DNA from: an uncultured Faecalibacterium sp.
GTDB taxonomy: Bacteria > Bacillota > Clostridia > Oscillospirales > Ruminococcaceae
DNA length: 64,000 nt
NCBI GenBank assembly: GCA_904394215.1
Contig: CAJFNF010000002.1
Span: 1-64,000, forward strand
Direction of reading: 5' to 3'
The position numbers and the translations under genes were made by a program. Each line of letters starts with the position of its first letter. Positions within the stretch are counted from its first letter, which is position 1. This document shows positions 37,219 to 49,744 of this stretch, piece after piece. The notes under the pieces are model-generated. The model did not search any database. It worked only from the letters and a program-made list of their open reading frames with translations, and was not told the origin of the DNA.

Positions 37219-38109
37219 TTACAGATTTTGATTCAGCTGGTCCAGGAGGATATGGTACAGCAGGTCCAGACAAGGGTCCGGGGGAGCCTCCCGGGTGAGG
37301 AAGGAAGCGTACAGGCTGGGCATCCCCTCCAGCTTTACTTCCCGGACGTTGTCGGTGTCGGTGATGTGGGACTGCTCCAACCGGGTGAAGCCCACGGCGC
37401 CGTATTCCTGCATTGCATAGATGGCCTGATAAAAGCTGACGGCCAGCTGCAGGGTGATGGATACCCCGTCTGCCGCAAACAGATCCTGCATGGGGCGGGT
37501 GATCCATTCGTCCAGGCCGGGGGTCAGCATTTGAGCACCCTCCAGTTCCCGGGGGCATAGGGAAGCCCGGTTCCAGTAAGGGGAGTTGTGCCCCACCATC
37601 AGGGCAAAGGCGTGGACGGTCAGCGGGCGGCGAAGGGTGTGGCTGGGGGCCCGGCCCAGGTCCATCACCAGGACGGCATCCCGCCGGCCGGCCAGCAGCT
37701 GATGGACGGTCTGGTCGTTGGGTTCGATGATGGTTTCCAGGGGGATGCCAGGGTAGGCTTGCCGGAACTGGTCCAGGTAATCCCCCAGGGAGGGCAGGTA
37801 ATCCGGCACCAGGGCCTGGCTGATGCCCAGCCGGATCACCGGATGGGTCACCAGATGCCGGCGGGCCTTCTGGCACATCTGGTCAAACTGTTCCACCACT
37901 GGGGCAGCCAGATCCCGGAGCTGCTGCCCCTTTTGGGTGAGGGAAAGGTGGTTGTGGTCGTTGGCAAACAGGGGACTGCACAGTTCCTGCTCCAGGGCTT
38001 GGATGCTCTGGCGCAGGGCCTGGCGAGACAGATACAGCCGGGCGGCCGCGTGGGAATAATTGAGCTCCTGGCACAAGGTCAGAAAATAGTGGAGCTGCTG
38101 GATGGTCAT
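37219..38109 (-). CDS. LysR-family transcriptional regulator
   Basis: A 296-residue LysR protein with helix-turn-helix at residues 3-60 (QLHYFLTLCQELNYSHAAAR, LYLSRQALRQSIQALEQEL) and effector domain with VIRLGISQALVPDYLPSLGD. It is divergent from the secreted flavoprotein gene across a 147-base spacer that holds a T-N11-A type dyad, so regulation of that gene is likely. GGAAGGGGA precedes the ATG. Confidence 0.9.
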   Translation of the reverse strand: MTIQQLHYFLTLCQELNYSHAAARLYLSRQALRQSIQALEQELCSPLFANDHNHLSLTQKGQQLRDLAAPVVEQFDQMCQKARRHLVTHPVIRLGISQALVPDYLPSLGDYLDQFRQAYPGIPLETIIEPNDQTVHQLLAGRRDAVLVMDLGRAPSHTLRRPLTVHAFALMVGHNSPYWNRASLCPRELEGAQMLTPGLDEWITRPMQDLFAADGVSITLQLAVSFYQAIYAMQEYGAVGFTRLEQSHITDTDNVREVKLEGMPSLYASFLTREAPPDPCLDLLYHILLDQLNQNL

Positions 38110-38179
38110 GGGTCCCCTTCCTTTGAAAAAGCAGGTTTTTATTGCGTTTACAGGTAGATTATATCTTCTTTTTTTATGG

Positions 38180-38196
38180 ATGTAAAGATGCTACAT
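38180..38196. promoter_or_regulatory. Candidate LysR operator
   Basis: ATGTA-N7-TACAT is a perfect dyad containing a T-N11-A core, lying between the divergent LysR and flavoprotein genes. Confidence 0.5.
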
Positions 38197-38256
38197 TGAT
38201 AAAAGGTAAACGAGCCGGGGACGCCCCGGCAGGGAAGAAAAAAAGGAGGAACAAAC

Positions 38257-40236
38257 ATGAAAATTTCGCGTAAAGGTTTTCTGAAGCTGGTTTCTGCGGC
38301 CGCCATGGGCGGCGTAACGGCCGGCGCCCTGGCAGCCTGCAAGGCAGCTTCCACCGGCGCATCCAGCGCCGCATCGGGGGCAGGGATCTACACCCCCGGC
38401 ACCTATACGGCCACAGCCAAGGGGATGAGCGAGATCTCGGTGTCGGTGACTTTTGACGCCAACGCCATCACCGGGGTAGAGCTGGATCTGTCCGGGGAGA
38501 CGGACAGCATCGGCCAGGCCGCAAAAGATACCCTGATCGAGCAGATCATGACCGCCCAGACCAGCCAGATCGACGGCGTCACCGGCGCAACGGTGACCAG
38601 CAAGGCTGTACAGAATGCGGTGGCGGACTGCATCCGCCAGGCCTCCGGCGGCGCCATCAACCCTGCCGAGCAGCCGGTGGAGGAAGAAGCCGGCGCCGAC
38701 TGGCTGGGAACGGAGCCCCAGGTGGACGAGGCCGACATCACCGAGACCGTCGACTGCGAAGTGCTGGTGGTGGGCGCAGGATCTTCCGGTTGTTTTGCCG
38801 CCGCTGCCGCCGCCGAGGCCGGCGCCGACACCCTGCTGATCGACCGGTTTGCCCACGATATGGCCAGCGGCATCCGGGATACCCTGGCAGCCTGCGGCTC
38901 CAGTGAGCAGCAGGCCGACGGCGCCGATGTGGACAAAAAAGAGGCGGCCCAGTATCTCTGCGACTGGAGCCACGGCTATACCCGCTACAGCCTGGCCAAG
39001 CTCTGGGCTGACAGGAGCGGCGAGACCATCGACTGGTACACCGATGTGCTGGCCCAGAGCGGCCTTGCCTTCCGCCATGAAATTGATGAGCACCAGCCCG
39101 GCAACTACAAGTATCTGGACGTGGGACACAGCGTCCAGTACGGCGATGAATACAGCGAGACCTTGACCATGGATGCTGTTCTGACCTATGCCGAGGGCAA
39201 GGGACTGAAGGTGCGCTATGAGACCACCATGGTCAAGCTGGAAAAGGCAGACGGGCGGGTCACTGGCCTGATCGCCAAAAACGCCGACGACAGCTATGTG
39301 CGGATCAACGCCAGCAAGGGCGTGATTATGGCCTGCGGCGGCTACAGCGGCAACGAACAGATGATGAAGGCCCTGCAGCCCCAGAGCGTCGAGCAGACCT
39401 GCGTTAACTATTCCAAACCCGGTGCAAAGGGCGATGGCATCAAGGCCTGCCTGTGGGCAGGCGCCATCATGGATACCACCCACACTGCCATGATCTTTGA
39501 CCGCGGCGCCGTCAAGCCGGACTATGTGGGAGAGCCGGGCAAAGCCAGCGACGGCATGATGTTCTGGATGGGCAGCCAGCCCTTCCTGAAGGTGAACCTG
39601 AAAGGCGAGCGGTTCATGAATGAGTACCAGCCCTATGACATGGTGCTGCATTCTGCTTCCGCCCAGCCCGGCCACACCTACTGCACCGTCTGGGATTCCA
39701 AGTATACCGAGGACTGCCAGCGGTTTGCCACCCATGGGTGCAGCCGTCTCTACCCCCATACCAACGACACCGCGCCGGTGTTCTCGATGGAGATGGTGGA
39801 GGGAATGAACGCAGACCTGGAGGACCAGGGTTACATCGTCAAGGCCGACACCATCGAGGAGCTGGCCCAGAAGCTGGGCCTGCCCGAAGACACCTTTGCC
39901 GCTACGGTCCAGCACTACAATGAGATGGCCGAAAAAGGCGAGGATGAGGACTACGGCAAGGAGGGCTATCGGATGTCCACCCTGTCCCAGGCTCCCTTCT
40001 ATGGCGTCCGCCAGTGCGGCGGCTACCTGATCTGCACCATGGACGGCATCCAGATCGACGACAATATGCACGCCCTGGACACCGAGAGCAAGCCCATTCC
40101 CGGCCTGTACGTCATCGGCGACATGAGCGGCAACTATTTCTCCCATAGCTATCCCAGCCTGCTGTCGGGAGCTGCCGCAGGCCGCAGCGCCACCTTCGGC
40201 CGTCTGGCAGGCCAGAACGCTGCCGCAGGCATCTGA
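38257..40236 (+). CDS. Exported FMN/FAD-dependent reductase (fumarate/urocanate reductase type)
   Basis: A 659-residue surface flavoprotein. The signal peptide (ISRKGFLKLVSAAAMGGVTA) resembles a Tat signal with one Arg replaced by Lys and ends in a lipobox LAAC (Cys near residue 28). Next comes an FMN-binding domain (residues 46-128) with the flavinylation motif DGVTGATVT; the last Thr would carry covalent FMN. Then a FAD-binding fumarate-reductase domain: CEVLVVGAGSSGCFAAAAAA (from about residue 167), substrate region and GDMSGNYFSHSYPSL at the end. Such proteins reduce fumarate-like acceptors outside the cell. The acceptor is unknown. AAAAGGAGG precedes the ATG. The flavin transferase ApbE is not in the window. 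Confidence 0.88.
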   Translation: MKISRKGFLKLVSAAAMGGVTAGALAACKAASTGASSAASGAGIYTPGTYTATAKGMSEISVSVTFDANAITGVELDLSGETDSIGQAAKDTLIEQIMTAQTSQIDGVTGATVTSKAVQNAVADCIRQASGGAINPAEQPVEEEAGADWLGTEPQVDEADITETVDCEVLVVGAGSSGCFAAAAAAEAGADTLLIDRFAHDMASGIRDTLAACGSSEQQADGADVDKKEAAQYLCDWSHGYTRYSLAKLWADRSGETIDWYTDVLAQSGLAFRHEIDEHQPGNYKYLDVGHSVQYGDEYSETLTMDAVLTYAEGKGLKVRYETTMVKLEKADGRVTGLIAKNADDSYVRINASKGVIMACGGYSGNEQMMKALQPQSVEQTCVNYSKPGAKGDGIKACLWAGAIMDTTHTAMIFDRGAVKPDYVGEPGKASDGMMFWMGSQPFLKVNLKGERFMNEYQPYDMVLHSASAQPGHTYCTVWDSKYTEDCQRFATHGCSRLYPHTNDTAPVFSMEMVEGMNADLEDQGYIVKADTIEELAQKLGLPEDTFAATVQHYNEMAEKGEDEDYGKEGYRMSTLSQAPFYGVRQCGGYLICTMDGIQIDDNMHALDTESKPIPGLYVIGDMSGNYFSHSYPSLLSGAAAGRSATFGRLAGQNAAAGI

Positions 40237-40267
40237 GCCGGCAGGCAGAACCAAACCACCCCAAAAA

Positions 40268-40304
40268 AGGAGCAGCACAGAGCCATCTGTGCTGCTCCTT
40301 TTTC
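40268..40304 (+). terminator. Terminator of the flavoprotein gene
   Basis: AGGAGCAGCACAG (40268-40280) pairs perfectly with CTGTGCTGCTCCT (40287-40299), followed by TTTTTC. Confidence 0.9.
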
Positions 40305-40449
40305 TGCTTCTCCTGCACAACCAAAAATCCCAGCCCTTCTCCCGCAGAAAAGGCTCAAACGGGACCGGCCCGAAGATCCCGCGAGTGCAAACGGCAAGGA
40401 AGAGCCCTGATGAATGGAAGCAGCTGATCAGCGCAAAAAGATCAATGAC

Positions 40450-40493
40450 AAAGGAAACAGCGGCAGGCATCCGGTTGGAAGTTCCTGCCGCTG
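40450..40493 (-). terminator. Terminator of the first beta-glucoside operon, repeated at 50848
   Basis: CAGCGGCAGG (40458-40467) pairs with CCTGCCGCTG (40484-40493) around a loop containing CCGGTTGGA; on the minus strand it is followed by TTTCCTTTG. It lies 38 bases past the GH1 stop. A near-copy stands at 50848-50889. Confidence 0.75.
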
Positions 40494-40530
40494 TTTGTAT
40501 GGGATTCAGAAATGCCCGAGCAAAACCGGA

Positions 40531-42000
<1,470 letters not shown>

Positions 42001-43385
42001 TCAGGCCTGTTTGCTCTCTTTGGGGACGCCAAACAGGAAGGTCAAAACCGCAGCGATGGCGAAGGACATGGCAGCGCCCAGGATGATAAAGACAAAGCTG
42101 TCGGCCTGATAGGTGATGATGGTGAACAGGCCCGGAGGCGCATAGGCCATGGCCCCTGCGTGGAAGAAGGACAGGAAGGCGGCAGAGATGGCCGAGGACA
42201 CCATGGCGAAAGCAAAGGGCTTGCGGTATTTCAGGTTGACGCCGTACATGGCGGGCTCGGTGATGCCCAGGATGGCGGACAGGGCCGCGCTGCTGGCCAC
42301 CGATTTCATCTGCTTGTCCTTCACGGCCAGGAAGGCGCCGAAAGCCGAGCCGCCCTGGGCAAAGTTGGCGGTGAGGGCGCTGACCAGCAGGGTGGAAATG
42401 CCGGTCTCTGCGATCTGCTGAATCTGGAGGGGTCCCAGGGCGTAGTGCATCCCCATCATGGTCAGCAGGGAGCGGGTGCCGCCCAGCAGGGCCGCCGCCA
42501 CAAAGCCGCCCACGTTGTAGAACCAGTCCATGAACTGGGCGATGTAGGTGCCCAGATAGGAGCCGATGGGACCCAGCACAATCAGTTCCAGCGGCACCAT
42601 AATGAACAGGACGATCATCGAGGTGAGCAGGATCTTCAAAAGTCGGGCACCAGATTGTCAATCCGCTTGTAGATGAGGCTCAGCACCCACACCGACAGCA
42701 TAATGGGGATGACGGTGGAGTTATAGCCCACATAGAGGATGGGCAGGCCCAGGAAAGACAGGGTGGTGACGCCGGTCTCGGCGGCCGCCGCGGCGCCGTT
42801 CATGATGGTGGGATACATATAAGCAGCCGCCAGGGCCAGGGCCATGTATTCGCTGACCTTAAACCGGTGGGCGGCGCTGACCGCCAGGAAGAAGGGAAAG
42901 AAATAGAAAATCAGGTCGCCCAGCATGGTCAGCACCTGGATGAAGCCGCTGTCGGCCGGCAGCACCGTCACACCTGCAAGGCTTTGCAGGTTGCTGATCA
43001 GGGAGACAATGGCCTTGAACATGCCGCAGCCGATCAGCACCGGCAGGGTGGGGGCAAAGATGCCCGAGATGGTCTCGATCACCGCGCTGACCTTGTTCTT
43101 GGGCTTTTCGGCGGGCTTGTCCTCTGCGCCGCCGTCGGTGATGTGGACCTGTTTTGAAACTTCTTCAAAGATGGCGTTGACCTTGGCGCCGATCACCACC
43201 TGCATCTGTCCGCTCTTGATCTGGGCCGTAATGACTCCGTCCAGGCCTTTCAGCACGTCCAGGTTTGCTTTGCTGTTGTCTTTTAGGTTGAAGCGCAGCC
43301 GGGTGGCGCAGTGGGTCAGGGTGGAAATGTTTTCCTCTCCGCCCACATTGGCGATGATCCGGGAGGCCAGCTCTTGGTTGGTCAT
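42001..43385 (-). CDS. bglP: PTS beta-glucoside transporter EIIBC, frameshifted
   Basis: The EIIB domain (residues 1-90) has phospho-Cys in STLTHCATRLRFNL, followed by a linker and EIIC with about ten helices, including GTRSLLTMMGMHYALGPLQI and LGITEPAMYGVNLKYRKPFA. The frame breaks in a run of four A on the plus strand (42638-42641, TTTT in the coding sense). One more T gives NLVPDFLKILLTS and a single product of about 461 residues. No EIIA domain is attached, so EIIA must come from elsewhere. The start at 43385 follows AAAGGGGAA. Second gene of the operon. Confidence 0.88.
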
Positions 43386-43413
43386 ACTATGAAATTCCCC
43401 TTTCCTTGGATGC

Positions 43414-45348
43414 TCAGAGAGCCATGGCAGCCTTGTAGCCTTCTGCAATGGCGGTCAGTGCGTTGCCCGCCTTGACGGCGCCGCCGATGACCTGGACGTT
43501 TTCACAAACCGACCGGGCAGCAGCCTCCAGCGGGTTATAGGCGCGGTAGCCAAAGGCGGAGATGACGGCAGCGGCAGGCAGGGAAACGCTCTGGCCTGCC
43601 TGGTCCAGATAGGTGACCTTGTCATCCTCAATTTTCTGGACCTTGGCGTGGGTCAAAACACGCACGCGGGCATCTTTCAGGTAGCTCAGCAGGCAGCGGC
43701 GGGTAAAGACCATCATGTCGTTGAGAATGTCGGGCTGCATTTCCAGAATGGTGACATCGGGGTGGGACTCTGCTACGAACTGGGCCACTTCACCGCCGAC
43801 TTCGCCGCCGCCGCATACCACAACCGGGCCGGCAGGAACGGTGACATTGCCCAGCAGAACATCTTCTGCGGTCACCACATGGGAGCCGTCAATGCCGGGA
43901 ATGGGGGGCATCAAAGGATGGGCACCGGTAGCGACGATGATGGCATCAGGCTTTTCAGTCTCCAGCAGTTCGGGGGTGACTTCGGTATTCAGATGGATGG
44001 GGACCTGCATGTCGGACAGGTTCTGCCGTGCCGAGGAAATGAAGGTGGCCAGTTCGCCCTTGCCGATGGGATAGGCAGCGCTCTTAAACTGGCCGCCCAG
44101 ATCAGCTTTCTTCTCGTAGACCGTCACCCGATGGCCGCGGCGTGCTGCGGTTTCGGCTGCCATCAGGCCGCCGGGGCCGCCGCCGATCACCAGGACCTTT
44201 TTGGGGGTTTCCACAGGGGTCAGTTCGCTTTCATATTCCAGGCCGATGCGGGGATTGACCAGGCAGGTAATGCTTGTGTCTTCAAACAGCTTCTGTTCGC
44301 AGCCCTGGAGGCAGCCGATGCAGTAACGGATGTTGGAGAGATGCCCCTGCCGGGCCTTCACCGGCAGGAAGGGGTCGGCCAGAGAGCCGCGGGCCATGCC
44401 AATGAAGTCGGCTTTGTTCATCATCAGGAGGGTGTCGGCCATCCGGGGATCGTTGATTCGGTTGGTCAGGATAACCGGGATATGTACCAGCTCCTTGATC
44501 TGCTGGGCGCCCTGCATATTGAAAGCGTGCTCCGAGAACATGGGCGCAATGATCTGGCGGGTGGCAGGGCTGGCGTACATGCCATTGGAGACATGGATGG
44601 CGTCGAACCCAAGCTCCTCACAGTGCCGGGCCAGCACAAAGCTCTCGGCCTCCGTGCGTCCGCCCAAAAGGTATTCATTGACAGAAATACGGACCGTGAC
44701 GGGGAAGTCTGCGCCGACTTCTTTGCGGACAGCAGCATAAATCTCATCCAGGAAGCGGGCGCGATTGTCAAAGCAGCCGCCGTACTGGTCCACCCGCTTG
44801 TTGGTGTAGGGGGAGAGGAACTCGGAAATCAGATAGCCGTGGGCGGCGTGGATCTCGATGCCGTCGAAGCCGGCCTCTTTGCACCGCCTGGCGCAGGACG
44901 CAAAGTCTGCCACAATGCCATGGATTTCCTCCACGGTCATTTCCCGCGGCATCTCCTGAAGCAGGGGGTCCATGGTGGCGGAAGGTGCGATGGGCTGGAC
45001 TCCGCCATTGACAAAATGGGTGGATTGACGGCCAGGGTGATAAATCTGGCAGAAAATCTTGGAATCGTAGCGGTGAATCGTCTCGGTCAGCTTCCGGTTG
45101 CCCTCCAGTTGAGCGTCGTTGTACAGCCCGGGGATAAAGCGGTAGCCTTTGGCATTGGGGTTGACGGCGTAGTCCTCGGTGATGATGAGGCCCCACCCGC
45201 CCTTGGCTTTTTCTTCAAGGTAGCGAACAAAGCGGTCGGTGACCAATCCATCTTCGGTGCAGAAGTTGGTCACCATAGCCGGGACCGCAAGGCGGTTGGG
45301 GATCGTGCAGGAGCCAATTTTCATAGGGGAAAACAACTTGGCGAACAT
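43414..45348 (-). CDS. NADH:flavin oxidoreductase of the 2-enoate / 2,4-dienoyl-CoA reductase family
   Basis: A 644-residue enzyme with an old-yellow-enzyme TIM barrel (residues 1-340: FSPMKIGSCTIPNRLAVPAM, IEIHAAHGYLISEFLSP), a four-cysteine cluster motif (CIGCLQGCEQ, then CLVNP; C-x2-C-x3-C-x11-C) for 4Fe-4S, and a C-terminal FAD/NAD(P)-binding half (KKVLVIGGGPGGLMAAETAA; VVVCGGGEVGGEVAQF). Relatives reduce activated C=C bonds in enoates, dienoyl-CoA or bile-acid intermediates. It is the first gene of the beta-glucoside operon, which suggests work on plant aglycones; that is inference. Confidence 0.9.
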   Translation of the reverse strand: MFAKLFSPMKIGSCTIPNRLAVPAMVTNFCTEDGLVTDRFVRYLEEKAKGGWGLIITEDYAVNPNAKGYRFIPGLYNDAQLEGNRKLTETIHRYDSKIFCQIYHPGRQSTHFVNGGVQPIAPSATMDPLLQEMPREMTVEEIHGIVADFASCARRCKEAGFDGIEIHAAHGYLISEFLSPYTNKRVDQYGGCFDNRARFLDEIYAAVRKEVGADFPVTVRISVNEYLLGGRTEAESFVLARHCEELGFDAIHVSNGMYASPATRQIIAPMFSEHAFNMQGAQQIKELVHIPVILTNRINDPRMADTLLMMNKADFIGMARGSLADPFLPVKARQGHLSNIRYCIGCLQGCEQKLFEDTSITCLVNPRIGLEYESELTPVETPKKVLVIGGGPGGLMAAETAARRGHRVTVYEKKADLGGQFKSAAYPIGKGELATFISSARQNLSDMQVPIHLNTEVTPELLETEKPDAIIVATGAHPLMPPIPGIDGSHVVTAEDVLLGNVTVPAGPVVVCGGGEVGGEVAQFVAESHPDVTILEMQPDILNDMMVFTRRCLLSYLKDARVRVLTHAKVQKIEDDKVTYLDQAGQSVSLPAAAVISAFGYRAYNPLEAAARSVCENVQVIGGAVKAGNALTAIAEGYKAAMAL

Positions 45349-45399
45349 AAGCAGTACCTCCAGTAAGTGCTTTTGATTGGGTGGATCTTTTCTGAAGGC

Positions 45400-45430
45400 A
45401 GTGTACAGTATGGAAGCGTTGCAGGGTCAA
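45400..45430 (-). promoter_or_regulatory. MerR-type promoter with 19-bp spacer before the enoate reductase operon
   Basis: On the minus strand TTGACC (45430-45425) and TACACT (45405-45400) are 19 bases apart. Over-long 19-bp spacers are the hallmark of promoters activated by MerR-family proteins, and a MerR-type gene lies just upstream. The dyad expected in the spacer is imperfect. Confidence 0.6.
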
Positions 45431-45435
45431 TAACA

Positions 45436-45476
45436 AAAAGAAGCCTGCCTTTTTTTGCAAAAAGGCAAACTTCCCG
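45436..45476 (-). terminator. Terminator of the MerR gene
   Basis: On the minus strand GAAGTTTGCC... pairs with GGCAGGCTTC around TTTTTGCAAAAAAA, followed by TTTTTG. It isolates the MerR transcript from the reductase operon. Confidence 0.7.
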
Positions 45477-45551
45477 AAGAAATCATGCTGCAGTGTTTCC
45501 CATTTGGGCTCTGGCCCCTGGCAGTGCAGGGGCGGTAGGCCTGCAACCGTT

Positions 45552-46355
45552 TCAAGGTTTCAGGCGCAGCGGAATATACAGTTCAACCGGGCGGACGAAC
45601 TGCCCTTGTTCAAAGCCCCGCCCCAGCAGGATAGCGGTCATGGTGCCGCCTTGCTCATAGCCCTTTTGGTGCAGATAGGCCAGAGCGGGCTGGGCATAGT
45701 TGGAATCAAACTTCCCAATGGGCCCCAGGTCCAGGATGCTGCACAGGCAGGTTTGCTGAGGCCGCAGGCGCATCCCCTCGATCTCAGGAAGATGAAGGGC
45801 CTGGAAAAACTGCTGGGGAAGACAGATGCCCCACAGTTGATGGTTCCCCACCTCTTCAAAACAGAAATTCCAGAAAGGGGCTACCCGGTCTGTAAAGAGG
45901 ATCCGGCTGGCTTCCTGGGGGATCTCAATGGCGCCGTAGTGGTCGGCATCGCCCTGCACCAGGGGGACAAAGCAATAGGCCGGCAGCGTTTTAACCCAGT
46001 GATTTCCAAAATTCAGGTGGGCGGTTTGGGAGCGGTCGGTAATCGTGTCGATTCGCTCCAGCAGAAGCTGTTTGTACAGGACTTCCTCTTTCAGCTGCTC
46101 CCGATAGAGGTAGAGCTGCTGACGGCTTTTCTGGAGAAAATCTTCCTGCCGCAAATCCTGCATGCCTTTGATCTGGATGCTTCAGCTTCTATATTGCAGG
46201 GTGTCCAGCAGCATGAAAATGTCAAAGATACTATAGCTGCGGTAATTGTTTTCATCATTGCGCCGGGGCGAGATCACACCATGTTTTTCATAGTAGCGAA
46301 TCATTTCCCGGGACAAATTTAAAATTTCAGAGACATCTCGAATGCTGTAGTCCAT
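45552..46355 (-). pseudogene. MerR-family regulator with effector-binding domain, interrupted by an in-frame TGA
   Basis: The N-terminus is a MerR helix-turn-helix (YSIRDVSEILNLSREMIRYY, EKHGVISPRRNDENNYRSYS, residues 2-45). After LDTLQYRS a TGA stop (46184-46182) occurs in frame, followed directly by the dimer helix (KSRQQLYLYREQLKEEVLYK) and a GyrI-like effector domain (to residue 267). TGG at this site would give a Trp. There is no frame change, so it is not a homopolymer error. Either the regulator is dead, or the C-terminal part starts again at the Met at 46163. Position and the 19-bp spacer promoter suggest it controlled the reductase-PTS-GH1 operon. Confidence 0.8.
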
Positions 46356-46530
46356 AATGGCTCCTTCATTGCAGGGTGAGCAGGGAATCAAGGTTGCTGT
46401 GACTCCAGTATAACAGATTGAGTGCGAAAAAATAAAGAGCGTTTGTTTGCGCTGGTACCGTCAACCGCCACCTGGAAGCAGCGGAGCGGCCAGAGCGGCA
46501 GGGCATCCAGACCAACATAAATTATGAACA

Positions 46531-46572
46531 AAAAAATGGGGCTGTTGCTCAACTTTCGTTTTGCAACAGCCC
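46531..46572 (-). terminator. Terminator of the second beta-glucoside operon
   Basis: GGGCTGTTGC and GCAACAGCCC form a perfect 10-bp stem (46539-46548 with 46563-46572); on the minus strand it is followed by CATTTTTTTG. The rest of 46356-46613 has no recognised feature except a TATACT (minus strand, about 46408) that may be the -10 of the MerR gene. Confidence 0.85.
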
Positions 46573-46613
46573 TTTCAAAGGGAATGACGTTTGCCCGAAC
46601 GAGTCGGAACGAA

Positions 46614-48014
46614 TCAGGATGAAGCTTTGGTATTCTGCTCAGGGTTGAGGATAAAGGTGACAGCAGCGGCCACCGCGATGGCCACCACCACAGCAGCGGC
46701 AGCTGCCAGGATGGTCTGCTGGAAGATGGGCAGAGCCAGAATGGTGGAATAACCCATGACATAGACTCTTGCGCCCAGCAGGCCGGCCACCACGCCGCCG
46801 GCAGCACCGCCTGCCATGACGCCAATCATAGGGCTCTTGCGGGGAAGGTTGATACCGTAAATGGCGGGCTCAGTGACGCCGGCTACGATACAGCCGAAGG
46901 CGATGCCCAGGGCTTCCGAGCGGAGTTCAGCGGTTTTGGCCCGCAGTGCCACGCCGATGCAGGCGCCGCCTTCAGCCATGTTGTGAAGGATGAAAGCAGG
47001 ACGGAAAACGGCATCATAGCCGGGGTTGGTGAGGGCCTGGGTCATGAAGGGGACCAAGGCCATATGCATACCACACATGACCAGCCAGGGCAGGCAGGCG
47101 GCCAGAACAGCGATGGCGATGGGGCCGACGGTGTCTCCCAGGAATCCGAAGACGACTGCCAGGTAATTGCCCAGATAGCCGCCCGCAGGTGCCAGCACCA
47201 CAAAGCCTGCGATCATGGTGACGGTGATGGTGCACAGGCCCACCAGCAGCGATTTGAAGATGCCGGGGATGATTTTATTGAACAGGCGCTCCATGTAATA
47301 GGCGAAGAGAGTCAGCAGCAGCGCCGGCAGCAGGGAGCTGGAATAGCTCATCAAGCGGACGGGCAAACCCAGCAGGGTGACGGGTTCCCCGGCAGCCACC
47401 AGAGAGGTGTAGTTTCCGTGCAGCAGGGAAGCGGCGCAGATCATGGCATAGATAGGGGTGGAGCCCAGCTTTTTGGCGGCGCCATAGGCGACAAAGATGG
47501 GCATAAAGTAAAAGCAGGCATCGGCAACGCCGCTGAGCAGGAGATATGTGGCGGAGGAGGAGAAGTCTGCGCGTACCAGAGTAATCAGGAGCAGCACCAC
47601 TTTCAGCATGCCGCCCGCAACCAGACCGGTAATCATGGGAGAAACGGAAGAGGAAACATAACCCAGAACGGCCAGCGCTGCAGATTTCACAGTCAGGGGT
47701 TTCTTTTCTGCCACCAGATCGGCGTCCAGGTTTTCGCTGGTGTTCTGCCCTTCGGACAGATTGAACTGCTTTTGGACCGCCTCAAAGACGGGAGGCAGAT
47801 TCTTGCCCAGGATAATCATGTACTGGCCGCCGGCGGAAACCACGCCCAGCACGCCTTTCATCGCCTTCAGGGAGGCGGTGTCAGCCTTGCTCTCGGCCTT
47901 CAATACAAACCGCAGGCGGGTCATGCAGTGGGAGACAGACTGAATGTTTTCGACGCCGCCCACCAGACGGACGATGTCCTTGGACATCTGCTGATAGTTC
48001 AAACTTTCTGCCAT
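46614..48014 (-). CDS. PTS beta-glucoside-type transporter EIIBC
   Basis: A complete 466-residue transporter. EIIB (residues 1-90) carries the phospho-Cys in SVSHCMTRLRFVLK; EIIC has about ten helices with LVMCGMHMALVPFMTQAL and AGVTEPAIYGINLPRKSPMI. No EIIA. It follows the GH1 gene by 44 bases and is the second gene of that operon. AAAAGGAGGA precedes the ATG. It imports and phosphorylates a beta-glucoside for the neighbouring GH1. Confidence 0.93.
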   Translation of the reverse strand: MAESLNYQQMSKDIVRLVGGVENIQSVSHCMTRLRFVLKAESKADTASLKAMKGVLGVVSAGGQYMIILGKNLPPVFEAVQKQFNLSEGQNTSENLDADLVAEKKPLTVKSAALAVLGYVSSSVSPMITGLVAGGMLKVVLLLITLVRADFSSSATYLLLSGVADACFYFMPIFVAYGAAKKLGSTPIYAMICAASLLHGNYTSLVAAGEPVTLLGLPVRLMSYSSSLLPALLLTLFAYYMERLFNKIIPGIFKSLLVGLCTITVTMIAGFVVLAPAGGYLGNYLAVVFGFLGDTVGPIAIAVLAACLPWLVMCGMHMALVPFMTQALTNPGYDAVFRPAFILHNMAEGGACIGVALRAKTAELRSEALGIAFGCIVAGVTEPAIYGINLPRKSPMIGVMAGGAAGGVVAGLLGARVYVMGYSTILALPIFQQTILAAAAAVVVAIAVAAAVTFILNPEQNTKASS

Positions 48015-48058
48015 AAAGAAAATCCTCCTTTTATTTTATATCGCTTTACCGTTCTGGA

Positions 48059-49640
<1,582 letters not shown>

Positions 49641-49643
49641 CTG

Positions 49644-49679
49644 AAAACAAAAACTCCCCCGAGATTGATCTCGGAGGAG
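49644..49679 (-). terminator. Terminator of the RpiR gene
   Basis: On the minus strand CTCCTCCGAGATC pairs with the complementary arm ending CTCGGGGGAG (49654-49679), followed by TTTTTGTTTTC. It lies between the two dyads. Confidence 0.8.
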
Positions 49680-49708
49680 CGAAGAATAAGGAGAGGGAGA
49701 GGGGATTA

Positions 49709-49724
49709 TTTCGATTTTAGGAAA
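49709..49724. promoter_or_regulatory. Operator 2 of the RpiR-linked operon
   Basis: TTTC-GATTTTAG-GAAA repeats operator 1 (TTTC-GATTTTTA-GAAA) in the same orientation, 84 bases upstream of it. Confidence 0.5.
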
Positions 49725-49744
49725 CAGGCGCCAAATGGCACAGG

